Positions 20,751 to 31,886 of a stretch of 64,000 nucleotides of DNA are shown piece after piece. Every line of letters begins with the position of its first letter. The first letter of the stretch is position 1. Position numbers and translations under genes: made by a program. Below the pieces are notes generated by a model. That model was not told where the DNA came from. It ran no database searches and saw only the letters and a program-made list of their open reading frames with translations. Source of the stretch: Edwardsiella ictaluri ATCC 33202 (GTDB lineage Bacteria > Pseudomonadota > Gammaproteobacteria > Enterobacterales > Enterobacteriaceae); NCBI RefSeq assembly GCF_000264785.1, contig NZ_AFJI01000100.1, positions 1 to 64,000 of the forward strand. Direction: 5' to 3'.

Positions 20751-21503
20751 ATGAAAACGACGACGGCGCTGATGTGTGCAGGCGTTGCGCTGTTGCTCTT
20801 CGGGTGTGCCGATACCCCGGAGGCGCCGGGCATAGCGACCGATACGGTCATATTGGCGCCTGAAGCACGGGCGCAGGCTGCGCTCGATCGCGGTGATATG
20901 ACTCAGGCGCAGCAGGCGTTAGCGCAGCTGTCCGCCGAGGCGCCCGGTGATTATCGTCGCTCACTGCTGACGGCGCGCTATCAGCAGCTGAGCGGCCAGC
21001 CGCAGGCGGCCGCGCAAAGCTATCGCCAGGCGCTGGCGTTGGCGCCGGACAACGGCACCGTTATGAATAATTACGGTGCGTTTCTCTGCAGTTTAGGGCA
21101 GTATGTAGCGGCGCAACAACAGTTTAACGCGGCAGCGCGTCTGCCGGATGATGGCTGGGTCGCCGAGGCTTTTTTTAGCGCGGGGATCTGTTTTTTACGT
21201 GCTGACCGGCCCGATGACGCTCGCAGGTTATTTGCCCGTGCGTTAAAGGCCGATCCGCAGCAGGGGACACGTCTGCTGGGCGAGGCCGCACAGACGTTAC
21301 AACGGGGTGACCGCACGGATGCACGATTGATGTTGGATGTTTACAATCATATTTTGCCGGTTTGCGCCGATAGTTTATGGCTACAAATCCGTTTCGCTGC
21401 GTTAGATGGGCGCCAGACGAATCTCCAACGTTATGGCAAGCAACTGGCGCGAAATTTTCCACAATCCCAACAGTACCAGCAGTTCCTAGCGAATGAATAC
21501 TGA
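20751..21503 (+). CDS. pilW: PilW/PilF-type TPR lipoprotein
   Basis: Outer-membrane lipoprotein with tetratricopeptide repeats, like YfgC-neighbour PilF/PilW of type IV pilus biogenesis. The start at 20751 has GGAG six bases ahead; the signal ends with lipobox LLFGC. TPR units follow ([32 protein letters not shown]). 250 aa. Its 3' end overlaps rodZ by 11 bp, suggesting translational coupling. No other pilus genes are in the window, so the pilus role is only family knowledge. Confidence 0.88.
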   Translation: MKTTTALMCAGVALLLFGCADTPEAPGIATDTVILAPEARAQAALDRGDMTQAQQALAQLSAEAPGDYRRSLLTARYQQLSGQPQAAAQSYRQALALAPDNGTVMNNYGAFLCSLGQYVAAQQQFNAAARLPDDGWVAEAFFSAGICFLRADRPDDARRLFARALKADPQQGTRLLGEAAQTLQRGDRTDARLMLDVYNHILPVCADSLWLQIRFAALDGRQTNLQRYGKQLARNFPQSQQYQQFLANEY

Positions 21504-22518
21504 AGCCTCCCAAGATCAAGCAGTACCGATGAGCACCGGCGAGCGTCTGCGCCAGGGCCGTGAGCGTTTAGGTCTCACCCAGCAGCAGGTGGCCGAACGC
21601 CTGTGCCTGAAGCTCTCAACCGTACGCAATATTGAAGAAGACAAGGCTCCGGATGGTCTGGTATCGACCTTTGTCCGTGGCTATATCCGTTCCTATGCCA
21701 AGCTGGTGCAGATCCCCGAGCAGGAGATCGCCCCGCTGTTAGCCAAACATCCCCCTGTTCGGGTGGTAAAAATGGCGTCCATGCAAAGCTTTTCGCTGGG
21801 CAAGAAGCGTAAGAAACGCGAAGGTTGGCTGATGACCTTTACCTGGCTGGTGATCTTTGTGGTGATCGGCATTACCGGGTCTTGGTGGTGGCAGAACCAT
21901 AAGGCTCAGCAGCAGGATATCGTGGAAATGGCCGATGAGTCGTCGGCTCAGTTGGCTAAGCAGCAGGATGCTCAGCCGGTCGAACTATCTGCCCCCGATA
22001 CTGGCCGTGCGCCGTCGATGGCCAGCGACAGCGCCGCGCCAGCCGTGACCGAGAGTGCTAAGGTGGGCATGCCGACCACTGTTGCTCCGATCAACACACA
22101 GAGCAGCATGCAGGACACGACAGCTGCGCAGAGCGCTGCTCCAGCGCAGGAGAGTGCTATCGTGGCACCGAGCCCGGCTGGCGTGACGCCGCTCTCCGGA
22201 ACGACGTTGCCTATTGCCGCCGCGAGCGTGGCACCGGGCAGCGTGGGCGAAGACTCTGAAAGCCCATTGGTGATGCATTTCAGCGCCGACTGCTGGCTGG
22301 AAGTACGCGATGCCAGCGGCAAGGTACTGTTCAGCGGGCTGCAGCGTGCCGGTGGTAAGCTCGATTTGGCCGGTAAGGCACCCTATCGTCTGAAGATCGG
22401 GGCGCCGGCGGCAGTTCAGATCCAGTATCTGGGTAAGCCCGTTGATCTGAGTAGTTTCATCAAGTCAAGTCAGGTTGCCCGTTTTACGTTAGACGCGCAG
22501 TCTGCGGCGGCTAACTGA
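21493..22518 (+). CDS. rodZ: Cytoskeleton protein RodZ
   Basis: Single-pass inner-membrane protein that links MreB to the elongation machinery and so fixes rod shape. The N-terminal HTH ([20 protein letters not shown]) binds MreB; a membrane segment follows ([18 protein letters not shown]), then an Ala/Ser/Thr/Pro-rich periplasmic linker and a beta-rich C-terminal domain ([18 protein letters not shown]). 341 aa. Confidence 0.95.
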   Translation: MNTEASQDQAVPMSTGERLRQGRERLGLTQQQVAERLCLKLSTVRNIEEDKAPDGLVSTFVRGYIRSYAKLVQIPEQEIAPLLAKHPPVRVVKMASMQSFSLGKKRKKREGWLMTFTWLVIFVVIGITGSWWWQNHKAQQQDIVEMADESSAQLAKQQDAQPVELSAPDTGRAPSMASDSAAPAVTESAKVGMPTTVAPINTQSSMQDTTAAQSAAPAQESAIVAPSPAGVTPLSGTTLPIAAASVAPGSVGEDSESPLVMHFSADCWLEVRDASGKVLFSGLQRAGGKLDLAGKAPYRLKIGAPAAVQIQYLGKPVDLSSFIKSSQVARFTLDAQSAAAN

Positions 22519-22543
22519 GCTATAGCCAGTGCGGAGAGAAGTC

Positions 22544-23671
22544 ATGCATAGTACTCCATCCCCCATTAAGCGCCGTAAATCGACGCGTATCCATGTCGGC
22601 AGCGTGCCGATCGGTGACGGCGCACCCATCACCGTCCAGTCCATGACCAACACCCGCACCACCGACGTCGATGCGACAGTGGCGCAGATCCGTGCACTGG
22701 AGCGGGTCGGAGTGGATATTGTGCGCGTATCGGTGCCCACCATGGAGGCGGCCGAAGCATTTCGTTTGATCAAACAGCAGGCGCAGGTACCGTTAGTAGC
22801 CGATATTCACTTTGACTACCGTATTGCGCTGAAGGTTGCGGAGTATGGCGTAGACTGCCTGCGTATCAATCCGGGCAATATCGGTAATGAGAGCCGGATC
22901 CGCTCGGTGGTTGACTGCGCGCGCGATCGCGGTATTCCGATCCGCATCGGTATTAACGCCGGATCACTGGAGAAGGACATCCAGGAGAAGTACGGCGAGC
23001 CGACGCCGCAGGCGTTGTTGGAGTCGGCCATGCGCCATGTCGATATTCTGGATCGCCTCAACTTTGACCAGTTTAAGGTGAGCGTGAAGGCTTCCGACGT
23101 GTTCCTGGCCGTTGACGCCTACCGTCTGCTGGCGGCGCGTATCGATCAACCGCTGCATTTGGGGATCACTGAGGCCGGGGGTGCCCGCAGTGGCTCGGTG
23201 AAGTCTGCTGTCGGGCTGGGGATGCTGCTGGCGGAGGGGATCGGTGATACCCTGCGCGTATCGCTGGCCGCCGATCCGGTAGAAGAAGTGAAGGTGGGAT
23301 TTGATATCCTCAAGTCGCTGCGCATCCGCTCGCGCGGGATCAACTTTATCGCCTGTCCCACCTGCTCCCGTCAGGAGTTTGATGTGATCGGAACGGTGAA
23401 TGCACTGGAACAGCGCCTGGAAGACATCATCACGCCGATGGACGTATCGATCATCGGCTGCGTGGTCAATGGACCCGGCGAAGCGCTGGTCTCAACCTTG
23501 GGCGTGACCGGCGGACACAATAAGAGCGGCTTCTATGAGGACGGCATCCGTCAGAAGGAGCGCTTTGATAACAGTGCGATCATCGATCTACTGGAGGCGA
23601 AGATCCGCGCTAAGGCCGCCATGCTGGATGAAAAGATGCGCATTGGCGTCACGACGCTGGACGATCGGTGA
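22544..23671 (+). CDS. ispG: 4-hydroxy-3-methylbut-2-en-1-yl diphosphate synthase
   Basis: [4Fe-4S] enzyme of the MEP isoprenoid pathway that reduces MEcPP to HMBPP. Cluster cysteines are in [11 protein letters not shown] and [12 protein letters not shown]. Start chosen at 22544 ([11 protein letters not shown]) after GGAGAG, aligned with E. coli; an in-frame ATG 15 bp upstream is less likely. 375 aa. Confidence 0.97.
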   Translation: MHSTPSPIKRRKSTRIHVGSVPIGDGAPITVQSMTNTRTTDVDATVAQIRALERVGVDIVRVSVPTMEAAEAFRLIKQQAQVPLVADIHFDYRIALKVAEYGVDCLRINPGNIGNESRIRSVVDCARDRGIPIRIGINAGSLEKDIQEKYGEPTPQALLESAMRHVDILDRLNFDQFKVSVKASDVFLAVDAYRLLAARIDQPLHLGITEAGGARSGSVKSAVGLGMLLAEGIGDTLRVSLAADPVEEVKVGFDILKSLRIRSRGINFIACPTCSRQEFDVIGTVNALEQRLEDIITPMDVSIIGCVVNGPGEALVSTLGVTGGHNKSGFYEDGIRQKERFDNSAIIDLLEAKIRAKAAMLDEKMRIGVTTLDDR

Positions 23672-23777
23672 TGGCGGGCGGCGCGTTCTGGCGCCGCCGC
23701 TGTTTGCCCGCGTTGAAGAGGGGGCGTGAATCCCTCTATAATCGGGCCAGTTTTTGCAAATTACATAGAGAGTTGAC

Positions 23778-25052
23778 GTGGCTAAGAATATCCAGGCCAT
23801 TCGTGGCATGAACGACTATTTGCCGGCAGATACGGCGCTGTGGCAGCCGATTGAAGCGGCGCTTAAGCAGGTGCTGGCCAGCTACGGCTACAGCGAAATC
23901 CGTTTGCCGATTGTAGAGCAGACCCCGTTATTCAAACGCGCCATCGGTGAAGTGACCGATGTCGTTGAAAAAGAAATGTATACCTTCGAGGATCGCAATG
24001 GCGACAGCCTGACCCTGCGTCCGGAAGGCACCGCTGGCTGCGTGCGCGCCGGTATCGAACATGGTCTGCTGTACAATCAGGAGCAGCGTTTGTGGTACAT
24101 CGGGCCGATGTTCCGCCACGAACGTCCGCAGAAGGGGCGCTATCGTCAGTTTCATCAGTTGGGGGCTGAGGTGTTTGGCCTGGCCGGTCCCGATATCGAT
24201 GCGGAAATCATCATGATGACCGCCCGCTGGTGGAAAGTGCTGGGGATTGCCGATCACGTCACACTGGAGCTGAACTCCATCGGCTCACTGGAGGCGCGTG
24301 CCGCCTACCGCGACGCCCTGGTTGCCTACCTGGAGCAGTATAAGGACCAGCTGGATGAAGATTGCCTGCGCCGTATGTATAGCAATCCGCTGCGCGTGCT
24401 GGACTCGAAGAATCCACAGGTACAGGCGCTGCTGAACGCGGCTCCGCGCCTGTCCGAGTATCTGGACGCCGACTCCCGCGCACACTTTGACGGCCTGTGC
24501 CGTCTGCTGGACGACGCCGGGATCGTCTATACGGTCAACGAGCGTCTGGTGCGCGGGCTGGATTACTATAACCGCACTGTGTTTGAGTGGGTTACCACCA
24601 GCCTTGGTGCTCAGGGCACCGTCTGCGCAGGAGGCCGTTACGATGGCCTGGTGGCGCAACTGGGCGGTCATGCGACGTCGGCGGTGGGTTTTGCCATGGG
24701 GCTGGAGCGTCTGGTGCTTTTAGTGCAGGCAGTTAATCCGGCCTTCCTGCCGCAGCGCGCGGTCGATGTCTACCTGATCGCCGCCGGCGAGGGCACCCAA
24801 AGCGCGGCGATGCGTCTGGCGGAGCAGCTGCGCGACGCCCTGCCGACGCTGCGTCTGATGACCAACTACGGCGGCGGTAACTTCAAGAAGCAGTTTGCCC
24901 GTGCCGATAAATGGGGCGCCCGCATTGCGCTGGTGTTGGGCGAGAGCGAAGTACAGAGTGGTCAGGTGAACGTGAAGTGCCTGGCAAGCGGTGAACAGCA
25001 GACCGTGGCGCAGGATCAGGCCGCGACGCTGCTGGCAACCCTGTTGGGCTAA
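23778..25052 (+). CDS. hisS: Histidyl-tRNA synthetase
   Basis: Class II synthetase charging tRNA-His. It begins with GTG (read [16 protein letters not shown], as in E. coli). Histidine-specific motifs [10 protein letters not shown] and [16 protein letters not shown], and class II motif 3 [13 protein letters not shown], are visible. 424 aa. yfgM follows 13 bp downstream. Confidence 0.98.
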   Translation: MAKNIQAIRGMNDYLPADTALWQPIEAALKQVLASYGYSEIRLPIVEQTPLFKRAIGEVTDVVEKEMYTFEDRNGDSLTLRPEGTAGCVRAGIEHGLLYNQEQRLWYIGPMFRHERPQKGRYRQFHQLGAEVFGLAGPDIDAEIIMMTARWWKVLGIADHVTLELNSIGSLEARAAYRDALVAYLEQYKDQLDEDCLRRMYSNPLRVLDSKNPQVQALLNAAPRLSEYLDADSRAHFDGLCRLLDDAGIVYTVNERLVRGLDYYNRTVFEWVTTSLGAQGTVCAGGRYDGLVAQLGGHATSAVGFAMGLERLVLLVQAVNPAFLPQRAVDVYLIAAGEGTQSAAMRLAEQLRDALPTLRLMTNYGGGNFKKQFARADKWGARIALVLGESEVQSGQVNVKCLASGEQQTVAQDQAATLLATLLG

Positions 25053-25065
25053 GGAGCAGGAAACA

Positions 25066-25686
25066 GTGGAAGTCTATAGCACAGAGAACGAACAGGTTGA
25101 TGCCATCCGCCATTTCTTCCAGGAGTATGGCAAGACGCTGGTGGTGGGCGTGGTGATTGGCATCGGTGCGCTGCTCGGCTGGCGTTACTGGGTTGGTCAT
25201 CAGCAGGCCAACATGGCGCAGGCTTCCCAGTCCTATCAGCTGGCCAGCGAGGCGCTGAGCGGCGGAAAGAAGGACGGTGTGATGCTCAGCGAAGCCTTTA
25301 TCAAAGAGAATGGCAACAATTACGGCGTACTGGCGGCGCTGCAGCTGGCGCAGTATGAGGTTGAGAAGTCTGACTTCGCCAAGGCGCAGACCCAACTGGC
25401 CTGGGCGGAGGGGCAGGCCAAAGATGTAAACCTGAAGGCCCTGAGCAACCTGCGTCTGGCGCGGGTACAGCTTCAGGAGAATCAGCTGGATGCGGCGCTG
25501 AAAACCCTGGACGGTGTCACGGCTAAAGGGTGGCAGCCGTTGGCCCAGGATATACGCGGCGACGTGCTGCTCAAGAAAGGCGACGCCAAGGGCGCGCGTG
25601 AGGCCTATAGCAAAGGGCTAGCGGAGAGCGCCTCCCAGTCGCTGCAGGCGCTGCTGCGGATGAAACTGAATAATTTATCCAGCTAA
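25066..25686 (+). CDS. yfgM: YfgM, SecYEG-associated ancillary protein
   Basis: Inner-membrane protein with one N-terminal anchor and a periplasmic TPR-like domain; in E. coli it partners with PpiD at SecYEG. I choose the GTG at 25066 (VEVYSTENEQVDAIRHFF) after AGGAG. The membrane segment is TLVVGVVIGIGALLGWRYW. 206 aa. bamB starts 11 bp after its stop. Confidence 0.94.
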   Translation: MEVYSTENEQVDAIRHFFQEYGKTLVVGVVIGIGALLGWRYWVGHQQANMAQASQSYQLASEALSGGKKDGVMLSEAFIKENGNNYGVLAALQLAQYEVEKSDFAKAQTQLAWAEGQAKDVNLKALSNLRLARVQLQENQLDAALKTLDGVTAKGWQPLAQDIRGDVLLKKGDAKGAREAYSKGLAESASQSLQALLRMKLNNLSS

Positions 25687-25697
25687 GGGGATAATCG

Positions 25698-26876
25698 ATG
25701 CAATTGCGTAAAACGCTCCTGGTCGGCTTACTGTCAGCAACCATGCTGAGCGGATGCTCCTGGTTCGGCGGCGAGACGGATACGGTCGTTATGGCCCCGC
25801 TGCCGCAGGTAGAGAACCAGTTTACGCCGCAGACGGTATGGCGCCGTTCGGTCGGTAACGGTGTCGGTGACTTTTATTCCCATCTGCGTCCGGCGTTTCA
25901 GGATAACCATATCTACGCCGCTGACCGCCAGGGGCTGGTGATGGCGATGAACGCCGAAAACGGCGATAAGCTGTGGTCGGTGAATCTTGGCGAGAAAGAG
26001 GGCTGGTTCTCCCGCAGCGATGCGCTGCTGTCCGGTGGCCTGACTGTCTCCGGCAGCAAGGTCTATGTCGGTTCTGAGCATGCGGTCGTCTATGCGCTGA
26101 ACAGCGATGACGGCAGCATCGCCTGGAAAACCACGGTGGCAGGTGAGGCAATCTCCCGTCCGGTGGTCAGCGACGGTTTGGTGCTGATCCACACCTCTAA
26201 CGGTATGCTGCAGGCGCTGGATGAGAGCGATGGTACGATCAAGTGGACCATCAGCCTGGATATTCCGTCGCTGACCCTGCGCGGCGAATCCGCACCGGCG
26301 GTGGCCTATGGCGCCGCTATCGTCGGCGGTGATAATGGTCGCGTCAGTGCGGTACTGTTGCAGCAAGGGCAGATGATTTGGCAGCAGCGGGTGGCTCAGC
26401 CGAACGGTGCGACCGAGATCGATCGCCTGAATGATATCGATATGACGCCGGTGGTGGTGGACGGGGTGGTGTATACCCTGGGCTACAACGGCAGTCTGTC
26501 CGCGCTGGATCTGCGTTCTGGCCAGATCGTCTGGAAACGCGATATGGGCGGGGTGAATAATATCATCGTCGATGGCGGACGTATTTATCTGGTGGATCAG
26601 GATGGCCGCGTCGCCGCCATGAGCACCAGCGGTGGCGTTGCACTGTGGAAAAACAGCGAGCTGCTGCACCGCGGCGTAACGGCGCCGGTGCTGTACCGTG
26701 GCTATCTGGTGCTCGGTGACTCTGAGGGCTACCTGTACTGGATCAATCCGGATGATGGTCGTCTGGTGGTTGAGCAGAAGCTGAACGGATCCGGCCTGCT
26801 CAGCGCCGGGCAGGTGGCGGGCGATAACCTGATTATTCAGGCGCGCGATGGTGACGTTTACGCCATCTCCCGTTGA
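25698..26876 (+). CDS. bamB: Outer-membrane assembly lipoprotein BamB
   Basis: Lipoprotein of the BAM complex that inserts beta-barrel proteins. The signal ends in lipobox LSGC; the rest is an eight-bladed propeller of PQQ-type repeats, e.g. GSIAWKTTVAG, GTIKWTISLD, GQIVWKRDMGG and DGDVYAISR. 392 aa, the E. coli length. Confidence 0.97.
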   Translation: MQLRKTLLVGLLSATMLSGCSWFGGETDTVVMAPLPQVENQFTPQTVWRRSVGNGVGDFYSHLRPAFQDNHIYAADRQGLVMAMNAENGDKLWSVNLGEKEGWFSRSDALLSGGLTVSGSKVYVGSEHAVVYALNSDDGSIAWKTTVAGEAISRPVVSDGLVLIHTSNGMLQALDESDGTIKWTISLDIPSLTLRGESAPAVAYGAAIVGGDNGRVSAVLLQQGQMIWQQRVAQPNGATEIDRLNDIDMTPVVVDGVVYTLGYNGSLSALDLRSGQIVWKRDMGGVNNIIVDGGRIYLVDQDGRVAAMSTSGGVALWKNSELLHRGVTAPVLYRGYLVLGDSEGYLYWINPDDGRLVVEQKLNGSGLLSAGQVAGDNLIIQARDGDVYAISR

Positions 26877-26891
26877 TTTATAACATGATAT

Positions 26892-26941
26892 AGGGCGGCT
26901 TTCGCCGCCCGGAACGGCTCCTGATGACCTCAGGGGCCGTT
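26892..26941 (+). terminator. Tandem hairpins between bamB and der
   Basis: A GGGCGGC/GCCGCCC hairpin (26892-26909) is followed by a longer one, AACGGCTCCTGA paired with TCAGGGGCCGTT (26913-26941), with only a weak T-rich tail. It may attenuate or protect mRNA ends rather than terminate fully. Confidence 0.4.
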
Positions 26942-27010
26942 TCGTCTTCTGCATATTTTCCCGTCGCCGACGGCGGCGGGGAATGACATTACGTAATAGA
27001 GGCTTCAACA

Positions 27011-28495
27011 ATGATACCTGTCGTCGCGCTGGTCGGGCGCCCGAATGTGGGGAAATCCACCTTATTCAACCGGTTGACGCGTACCCGCGATGCGTTGGTC
27101 GCCGACTTCCCCGGATTAACCCGAGATCGCAAGTATGGTCGTGCTGAAGTAAACGGTCACGAGTTTATCATTATCGATACCGGCGGTATCGACGGCACCG
27201 AAAACGGGGTCGAGACCCACATGGCGGAGCAGTCGCTGATGGCGATTGAAGAGGCCGATATCGTGCTGTTTCTGGTCGATGCCCGCGATGGCCTGCTGCC
27301 GGCGGACGAGGCCATTGCCCGCCATCTGCGCAGCCGCGATAAGGCGACGTTCCTGGTCGCCAACAAAACCGACGGCATTGACGCCGAGGTGGCCGTCGGG
27401 GACTTTTATTCCCTGGGTATGGGGGAGGTTCACCCTATCGCGGCCTCCCATGGGCGCGGTGTGACCCAGCTTATCGAAGATGCGCTGGTCCCGTTTATTC
27501 CACAGGAAGCGCCGGCACCGGTGCTGAGCGAGGAAGAAGAGAACGCGGCCTACTGGGCGGAGCTGGAGGCGGAAGCCGACGGCGAGGCACAGGAGGAGGA
27601 AGAGGCGTTTGATCCCATCAATCAGCCCATTAAAATTGCGATTGTCGGGCGTCCCAACGTCGGTAAGTCCACGCTGACCAACCGCATCCTGGGCGAAGAC
27701 CGGGTGGTGGTGTATGACATGCCGGGCACCACCCGCGACAGTATCTATATTCCGATGGAGCGTGACGAGCGCGAATACGTTCTGATCGACACCGCCGGGG
27801 TGCGCAAGCGCGGCAAGGTTACGGATACCGTTGAGAAGTTCTCGGTCATCAAGACGCTGCAGGCGATTGAAGATGCCAACGTGGTGCTGCTGGTGATCGA
27901 TGCCCGCCAGGGGATCTCCGATCAGGATCTTTCTCTGCTCGGCTTTATCCTCAATAGTGGGCGCTCACTGGTGGTGGTGGTCAATAAGTGGGACGGCCTG
28001 AGCCTGGAGGTCAAAGAGCAGGTGAAGGATATGCTGGATCTGCGTCTGGGATTCGTCGACTTCGCCCGTATCCACTTTATCTCCGCTCTGCACGGCAGCG
28101 GTGTGGGCAACCTGTTCGAATCGATTCAGGAAGCCTACGAAAGTGCCACCCGCCGCGTCAGCACCGCGATGCTGACCCGCATTATGACCATGGCGCAGGA
28201 TGACCATCAGCCGCCGATGGTGCGCGGGCGCCGGGTGAAGCTGAAGTATGCGCACGCCGGGGGCTATAACCCACCGATCGTGGTGATCCACGGTAACCAG
28301 GTGAAGGATCTGCCGGACTCCTACAAGCGCTACCTGATGAACTACTTCCGCCGCTCTTTGAACGTAATGGGGACGCCGATCCGCATTCAGTTTAAAGAAG
28401 GGGATAACCCGTTCGCCAATAAGCGCAACACCCTGACGCCAAACCAGATGCGCAAGCGTAAGCGTCTGTTGAGCCACCTGAAAAAGACGAAGTAA
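27011..28495 (+). CDS. der: Ribosome-assembly GTPase Der (EngA)
   Basis: Essential double GTPase needed for 50S subunit maturation. Two G domains, each with GRPNVGKST (residues about 8 and 208), are separated by an acidic linker, with G3 motifs DTGG and DTAG and G4 motifs NKTD and NKWD; a C-terminal KH-like domain follows. 494 aa. Confidence 0.98.
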
Positions 28496-28505
28496 TCGTT
28501 AATAG

Positions 28506-28533
28506 CGGGACACATTGGTGTCCCGTTTTTTTT
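28506..28533 (+). terminator. Terminator of the der transcript
   Basis: Stem CGGGACAC / GTGTCCCG with loop ATTG and eight T. The 258-bp gap to the next gene contains no further gene I can support. Confidence 0.93.
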
Positions 28534-28753
28534 GACCCGGTCCTATGTTAGGCTATTTATCGTACCTGTTCTGGGCGTCCTTGACGCTCATGTTGACCGC
28601 GCGTGATACGCGCGGCGGGAGTGGGCCCAGGCGGTTTCCGTCGGTGAATGATTCCCTACGGCGGCATGGCGTCGGCCTTCCCCAGTCGACGGCAGTCGAC
28701 GGACTTGGCTTTGCGCCGCCCGCTATCCTTCCCGCCTGTAACAAGGATGTGCT

Positions 28754-29710
28754 ATGTCCTGGGAGACCTGGAGTTTTGCCTTCGGCGTTACTGTTCCTAA
28801 CCTGCTGATGCTGCTGGTCGGCATACTGCTGCGCCGTTGCCAGCTGCTCGACGACCGCTTTTGCGACAGCGCGACCCGGCTGGTATTTAACCTGTCGCTG
28901 CCCTGCCTGCTGTTTTTCAGTATCGCCACCGCACAGGCCTCTCTGCGGCAGAATCTGCCTTTTGTGCTGTATGGTGCAGGGGCGACGCTGCTGAGCTTTC
29001 TCCTGCTGGAGTGGGTATCACGCTGGCTGGTACGCGATCCGCGGGAACGGGGGATTTTCGTTCAGGGCGGCTTTCGCGCCAATACGGCGATTGTCGGCTT
29101 GGCCTACTGCGCCAGTGCCTACGGCAGCGAGGGGGTTGCCATCGGTTCGCTCTACATGGCGGTGACGGTGATCCTGTTCAACGTCCTGTCGGTGATCACC
29201 CTGACGCGCTCACTGTACGGCGACGGACAGCGTGGGGTTGGCTGGCGCACTATGCTGCGTGGGATCGTCTGCAATCCGCTGATCATTGCTATCATGCTGG
29301 GGCTGCTGTGGAGCACGGTCGGCCTGCCGATGCCGCAGGTGATACACGCGACCGGTAACTTTCTGTCCGCCATGGCCCTGCCCCTGGCGCTGCTGTGCGC
29401 CGGCGCCAGCATCGACTGGCGAGCCATGTTCGGCGCCTCGAACGTGGCGGGATATGCCTCGCTGGCCAAGCTGCTGCTGGTGCCACTGCTGCTGACCAGC
29501 GGCGCCTGGCTCTGCGGTTTCCGCCATGTTACGCTGGGGGTGATCTTTCTGCTGAGCGCCACGCCGACGGCGGCGGCGAGTTACGTGATGACCCGGGCGA
29601 TGGGCGGCAATGCGACGCTGGCGGCGAATATTATTGCCATTACCACCCTGGGATCGTTTTTTACCACGGCGCTGGGGCTTTACTTCCTGCGTCAGTGGGG
29701 CCTTATTTAG
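28754..29710 (+). CDS. AEC-family transporter (YfdV-like permease)
   Basis: Ten-segment inner-membrane permease of the auxin efflux carrier family. Family-typical stretches are FRANTAIVGLAYCASAYG in the first half and ALPLALLCAGASIDW plus TPTAAASYVMTRAMGGN in the second. 318 aa; ribosome site AAGGAT lies ahead of the ATG. Substrate unknown; family members move small carboxylates or amino-acid derivatives. It ends 9 bp before yfgJ, so both probably share a transcript. E. coli has no such gene beside der. Confidence 0.85.
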   Translation: MSWETWSFAFGVTVPNLLMLLVGILLRRCQLLDDRFCDSATRLVFNLSLPCLLFFSIATAQASLRQNLPFVLYGAGATLLSFLLLEWVSRWLVRDPRERGIFVQGGFRANTAIVGLAYCASAYGSEGVAIGSLYMAVTVILFNVLSVITLTRSLYGDGQRGVGWRTMLRGIVCNPLIIAIMLGLLWSTVGLPMPQVIHATGNFLSAMALPLALLCAGASIDWRAMFGASNVAGYASLAKLLLVPLLLTSGAWLCGFRHVTLGVIFLLSATPTAAASYVMTRAMGGNATLAANIIAITTLGSFFTTALGLYFLRQWGLI

Positions 29711-29719
29711 GAGAGTGTG

Positions 29720-29944
29720 ATGCAAGCTAGCTGTCCGCAGTGCCAGCATGAGCTACAGTGGCAGCAGGATGGGCGCTTTTTCTGCCCATCCTGCCGTCAG
29801 GCCTATCGCCGTGAGGCGCGCTGTCCCCAGTGCCAGCAGCCGCTACAGGAGCTGAAAGCGTGCGGTGCTGCTGATTATTTCTGCCCGCATGGGCATGGGC
29901 TGATCTCTAAAAAGCAGCTGCACATACGCTATATTTCCTGCTAA
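29720..29944 (+). CDS. yfgJ: YfgJ-like double zinc-ribbon protein
   Basis: Small protein with CPQCQ...CPSC and CPQCQ...FCPHGHG zinc-ribbon motifs, 74 aa, ending in the YfgJ-typical KACGAADYFCPHGHGLISKK. Start at ATG 29720, seven bases after GGAG; a GTG three bases upstream is also in frame. Function unknown. E. coli yfgJ is likewise next to der. Confidence 0.9.
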   Translation: MQASCPQCQHELQWQQDGRFFCPSCRQAYRREARCPQCQQPLQELKACGAADYFCPHGHGLISKKQLHIRYISC

Positions 29945-29972
29945 ATACAGATTCATTTTTAATTATATTTAA

Positions 29973-29995
29973 ATACCCCAATTGGGGTATTTTTT
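29973..29995 (+). terminator. Terminator after yfgJ
   Basis: Stem ATACCCC / GGGGTAT around AATT, followed by six T. Confidence 0.88.
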
Positions 29996-30135
29996 ATTTA
30001 TTGTGATTTAATTTTATAGATTTTATTTTTTATGTCGTAATTTACGCATAATTCCTCTGTATAAATTCTCGGTTACATTTTCTCCGTGTTTTAAATTGCA
30101 GAATACATCTTTGCCCAGTGTGGTGTTTATCGGTG

Positions 30136-30149
30136 TTGATCAAAAACAA
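30136..30149 (+). promoter_or_regulatory. FNR-like box of the nrf operon
   Basis: TTGAT-CAAA-AACAA matches the FNR consensus TTGAT-N4-ATCAA with one mismatch. A -10 candidate TATTCA at 30171-30176 would start transcription near 30183, putting the box at about -41.5, the class II position known for E. coli nrfA. The rest of 29996-30395 is AT-rich leader and promoter DNA with no gene visible. Confidence 0.75.
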
Positions 30150-30395
30150 TATTTTTTATCTGGGTTTTGCTATTCATGCTAGGCGTGACAAATAAAAATT
30201 AAGCTGCGCACGGAGTGGGGCGTTTTTTATTTTCCGGTGGTCGGGTGATATTTCCCGAGAGGCGGTGGCAGGGATTACTTTATCGACTTGGTGAATCTAT
30301 GTTCACCCTTACGCCCACGGATGTGCGATGTATAACTCATAACCTGCGTGCCATGACCCGTGTGCGACAGGGATATAACTCTGGATGGAATGCTT

Positions 30396-31844
30396 ATGAT
30401 TAAGGTAAGCAATGCGCTGCAGCGTATTTTGATCGGCGCCGCACTGGCGCTGTTTGGCGGCGGGGCCCAGGCGGCCGCCGCGGATTCCGCCGCCGCGGCA
30501 GAGAAGGCGCCGCCGAAGATTGAGGCGCGCAACGATCGCTTCGCCGCGCCGCACCCTGACCAGTATGCCTCCTGGAAGGCCACCGCCGAGCAGAGTGAAA
30601 TTAGCGATGCGCTGGCGGAGGATCCACGCTTGGTGATCCTGTGGGCCGGCTACGCCTTTGCTAAGGACTATAACAAGCCGCGCGGCCACGCCTATGCGTT
30701 GACCGACGTGCGCGAGACCCTGCGCACCGGTGCGCCGATGAAGCCGGAGGATGGGCCTCAGCCGATGGCCTGCTGGAGCTGTAAGAGTCCGGACGTGGCG
30801 CGGGTGATCGCGGAGCAGGGAGAAGCGGCCTATTTCCACGGTATGTGGGCGCGCGGCGGGCCGGAGATCGTCAACGCCCTAGGCTGTGCCGACTGCCATA
30901 ATACTGCCTCCGATGACTTTGCCGCCGGCAAACCGGCCCTGCAGCTGTCGCGCCCCTACGCCGCGCGGGCGCTGGAGGCGATTGGCAAACCGTTCGATAA
31001 AGCCAACCGCATCGATCAGCAGTCGATGGTATGCGGTCAGTGCCACGTGGAGTACTACTTCTCCGGCAAGGATAAAACCGTCAAATTCCCCTGGGATCAG
31101 GGCACCAGCGTCGATGAGATCGAGGCCTATTACGACGGTATTGCCTTTACCGACTGGGTTAACCCGCTCTCCAAGGCGCCGATGCTGAAGGCGCAGCACC
31201 CGGATTATGAGACTTGGCGCGCCGGGATCCACGGACAGAACAACATCTCCTGCGTCGATTGCCATATGCCGAAGGTGCAGAACGCCGAAGGCAAGCTGTA
31301 CACCAGCCATAAGATAGGTAATCCATTCGATAGCTTTGAGCAGACCTGCCGGACCTGTCATACCCAGGATAAAGCGACGCTGCAGCAGACCGTGGCCAAG
31401 CGCAAGCAGGATGTCAATGAGATCAAGCTGAAGGTTGAGGATCAGCTGGTACGGGCGCACTTTGAGGCCAAGGCCGCTTGGGCCGCCGGTGCCAGCGAGG
31501 CCGAAATGCAGCCGATCCTGACCGACATTCGCCACGCCCAGTGGCGCTGGGACTTCTCTATTGCCTCCCACGGCGTGCATATGCATGCGCCGGACGTCGC
31601 GCTACGGATGTTGGGCACCGCGCTGGACAAGGCGGCCAATGCGCGTACTCAGCTGGTGCGGGTGCTGGCTAACCACGGCGTCAACGACGCGGTACCGCTG
31701 CCGGATATCTCCACCAAGGCGCTGGCGCAGCAGGCGCTGGGGATGAATATGCAGCAGTTTACGCAGGAAAAGCAGACTTTCCTGAATACGGTTGTTCCTG
31801 AGTGGGAAGCCCAGGCGCGCAGCGCCGGGCGCCTGGACCATTAA
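30396..31844 (+). CDS. nrfA: Periplasmic pentaheme nitrite reductase (cytochrome c552)
   Basis: Reduces nitrite to ammonium with six electrons in the periplasm. One CWSCK heme site (lysine-ligated active site) and four CxxCH sites (CADCH, CGQCH, CVDCH, CRTCH) give five hemes. An Sec signal ending near GGGAQAAA precedes them. I start at ATG 30396, six bases after GGA; ATG 30390 is an alternative. 482 aa, very similar to E. coli. First gene of a complete nrfABCDEFG operon. Confidence 0.96.
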   Translation: MIKVSNALQRILIGAALALFGGGAQAAAADSAAAAEKAPPKIEARNDRFAAPHPDQYASWKATAEQSEISDALAEDPRLVILWAGYAFAKDYNKPRGHAYALTDVRETLRTGAPMKPEDGPQPMACWSCKSPDVARVIAEQGEAAYFHGMWARGGPEIVNALGCADCHNTASDDFAAGKPALQLSRPYAARALEAIGKPFDKANRIDQQSMVCGQCHVEYYFSGKDKTVKFPWDQGTSVDEIEAYYDGIAFTDWVNPLSKAPMLKAQHPDYETWRAGIHGQNNISCVDCHMPKVQNAEGKLYTSHKIGNPFDSFEQTCRTCHTQDKATLQQTVAKRKQDVNEIKLKVEDQLVRAHFEAKAAWAAGASEAEMQPILTDIRHAQWRWDFSIASHGVHMHAPDVALRMLGTALDKAANARTQLVRVLANHGVNDAVPLPDISTKALAQQALGMNMQQFTQEKQTFLNTVVPEWEAQARSAGRLDH

Positions 31845-31851
31845 CCCCTGC

Positions 31852-31868
31852 GCCCCGCGCTGCGGGGC
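31852..31868 (+). other. Intercistronic hairpin nrfA-nrfB
   Basis: Perfect stem GCCCCGC / GCGGGGC with loop GCT and no T-tract, in the 42-bp nrfA-nrfB gap. It could stabilise the upstream nrfA message relative to the rest of the operon; this is inference. Confidence 0.5.
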
Positions 31869-31886
31869 ACTGCAGATGGAGTCATC

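Noticed and set aside
26892-26941. Hairpins after bamB considered as a REP/BOX repeat
   Set aside because: I found no second copy of the sequence in the window, so it is listed only as a possible terminator.
28545-28808. 87-residue frame between der and the AEC permease
   Set aside because: It overlaps the well-supported permease start and has no ribosome site or homology.
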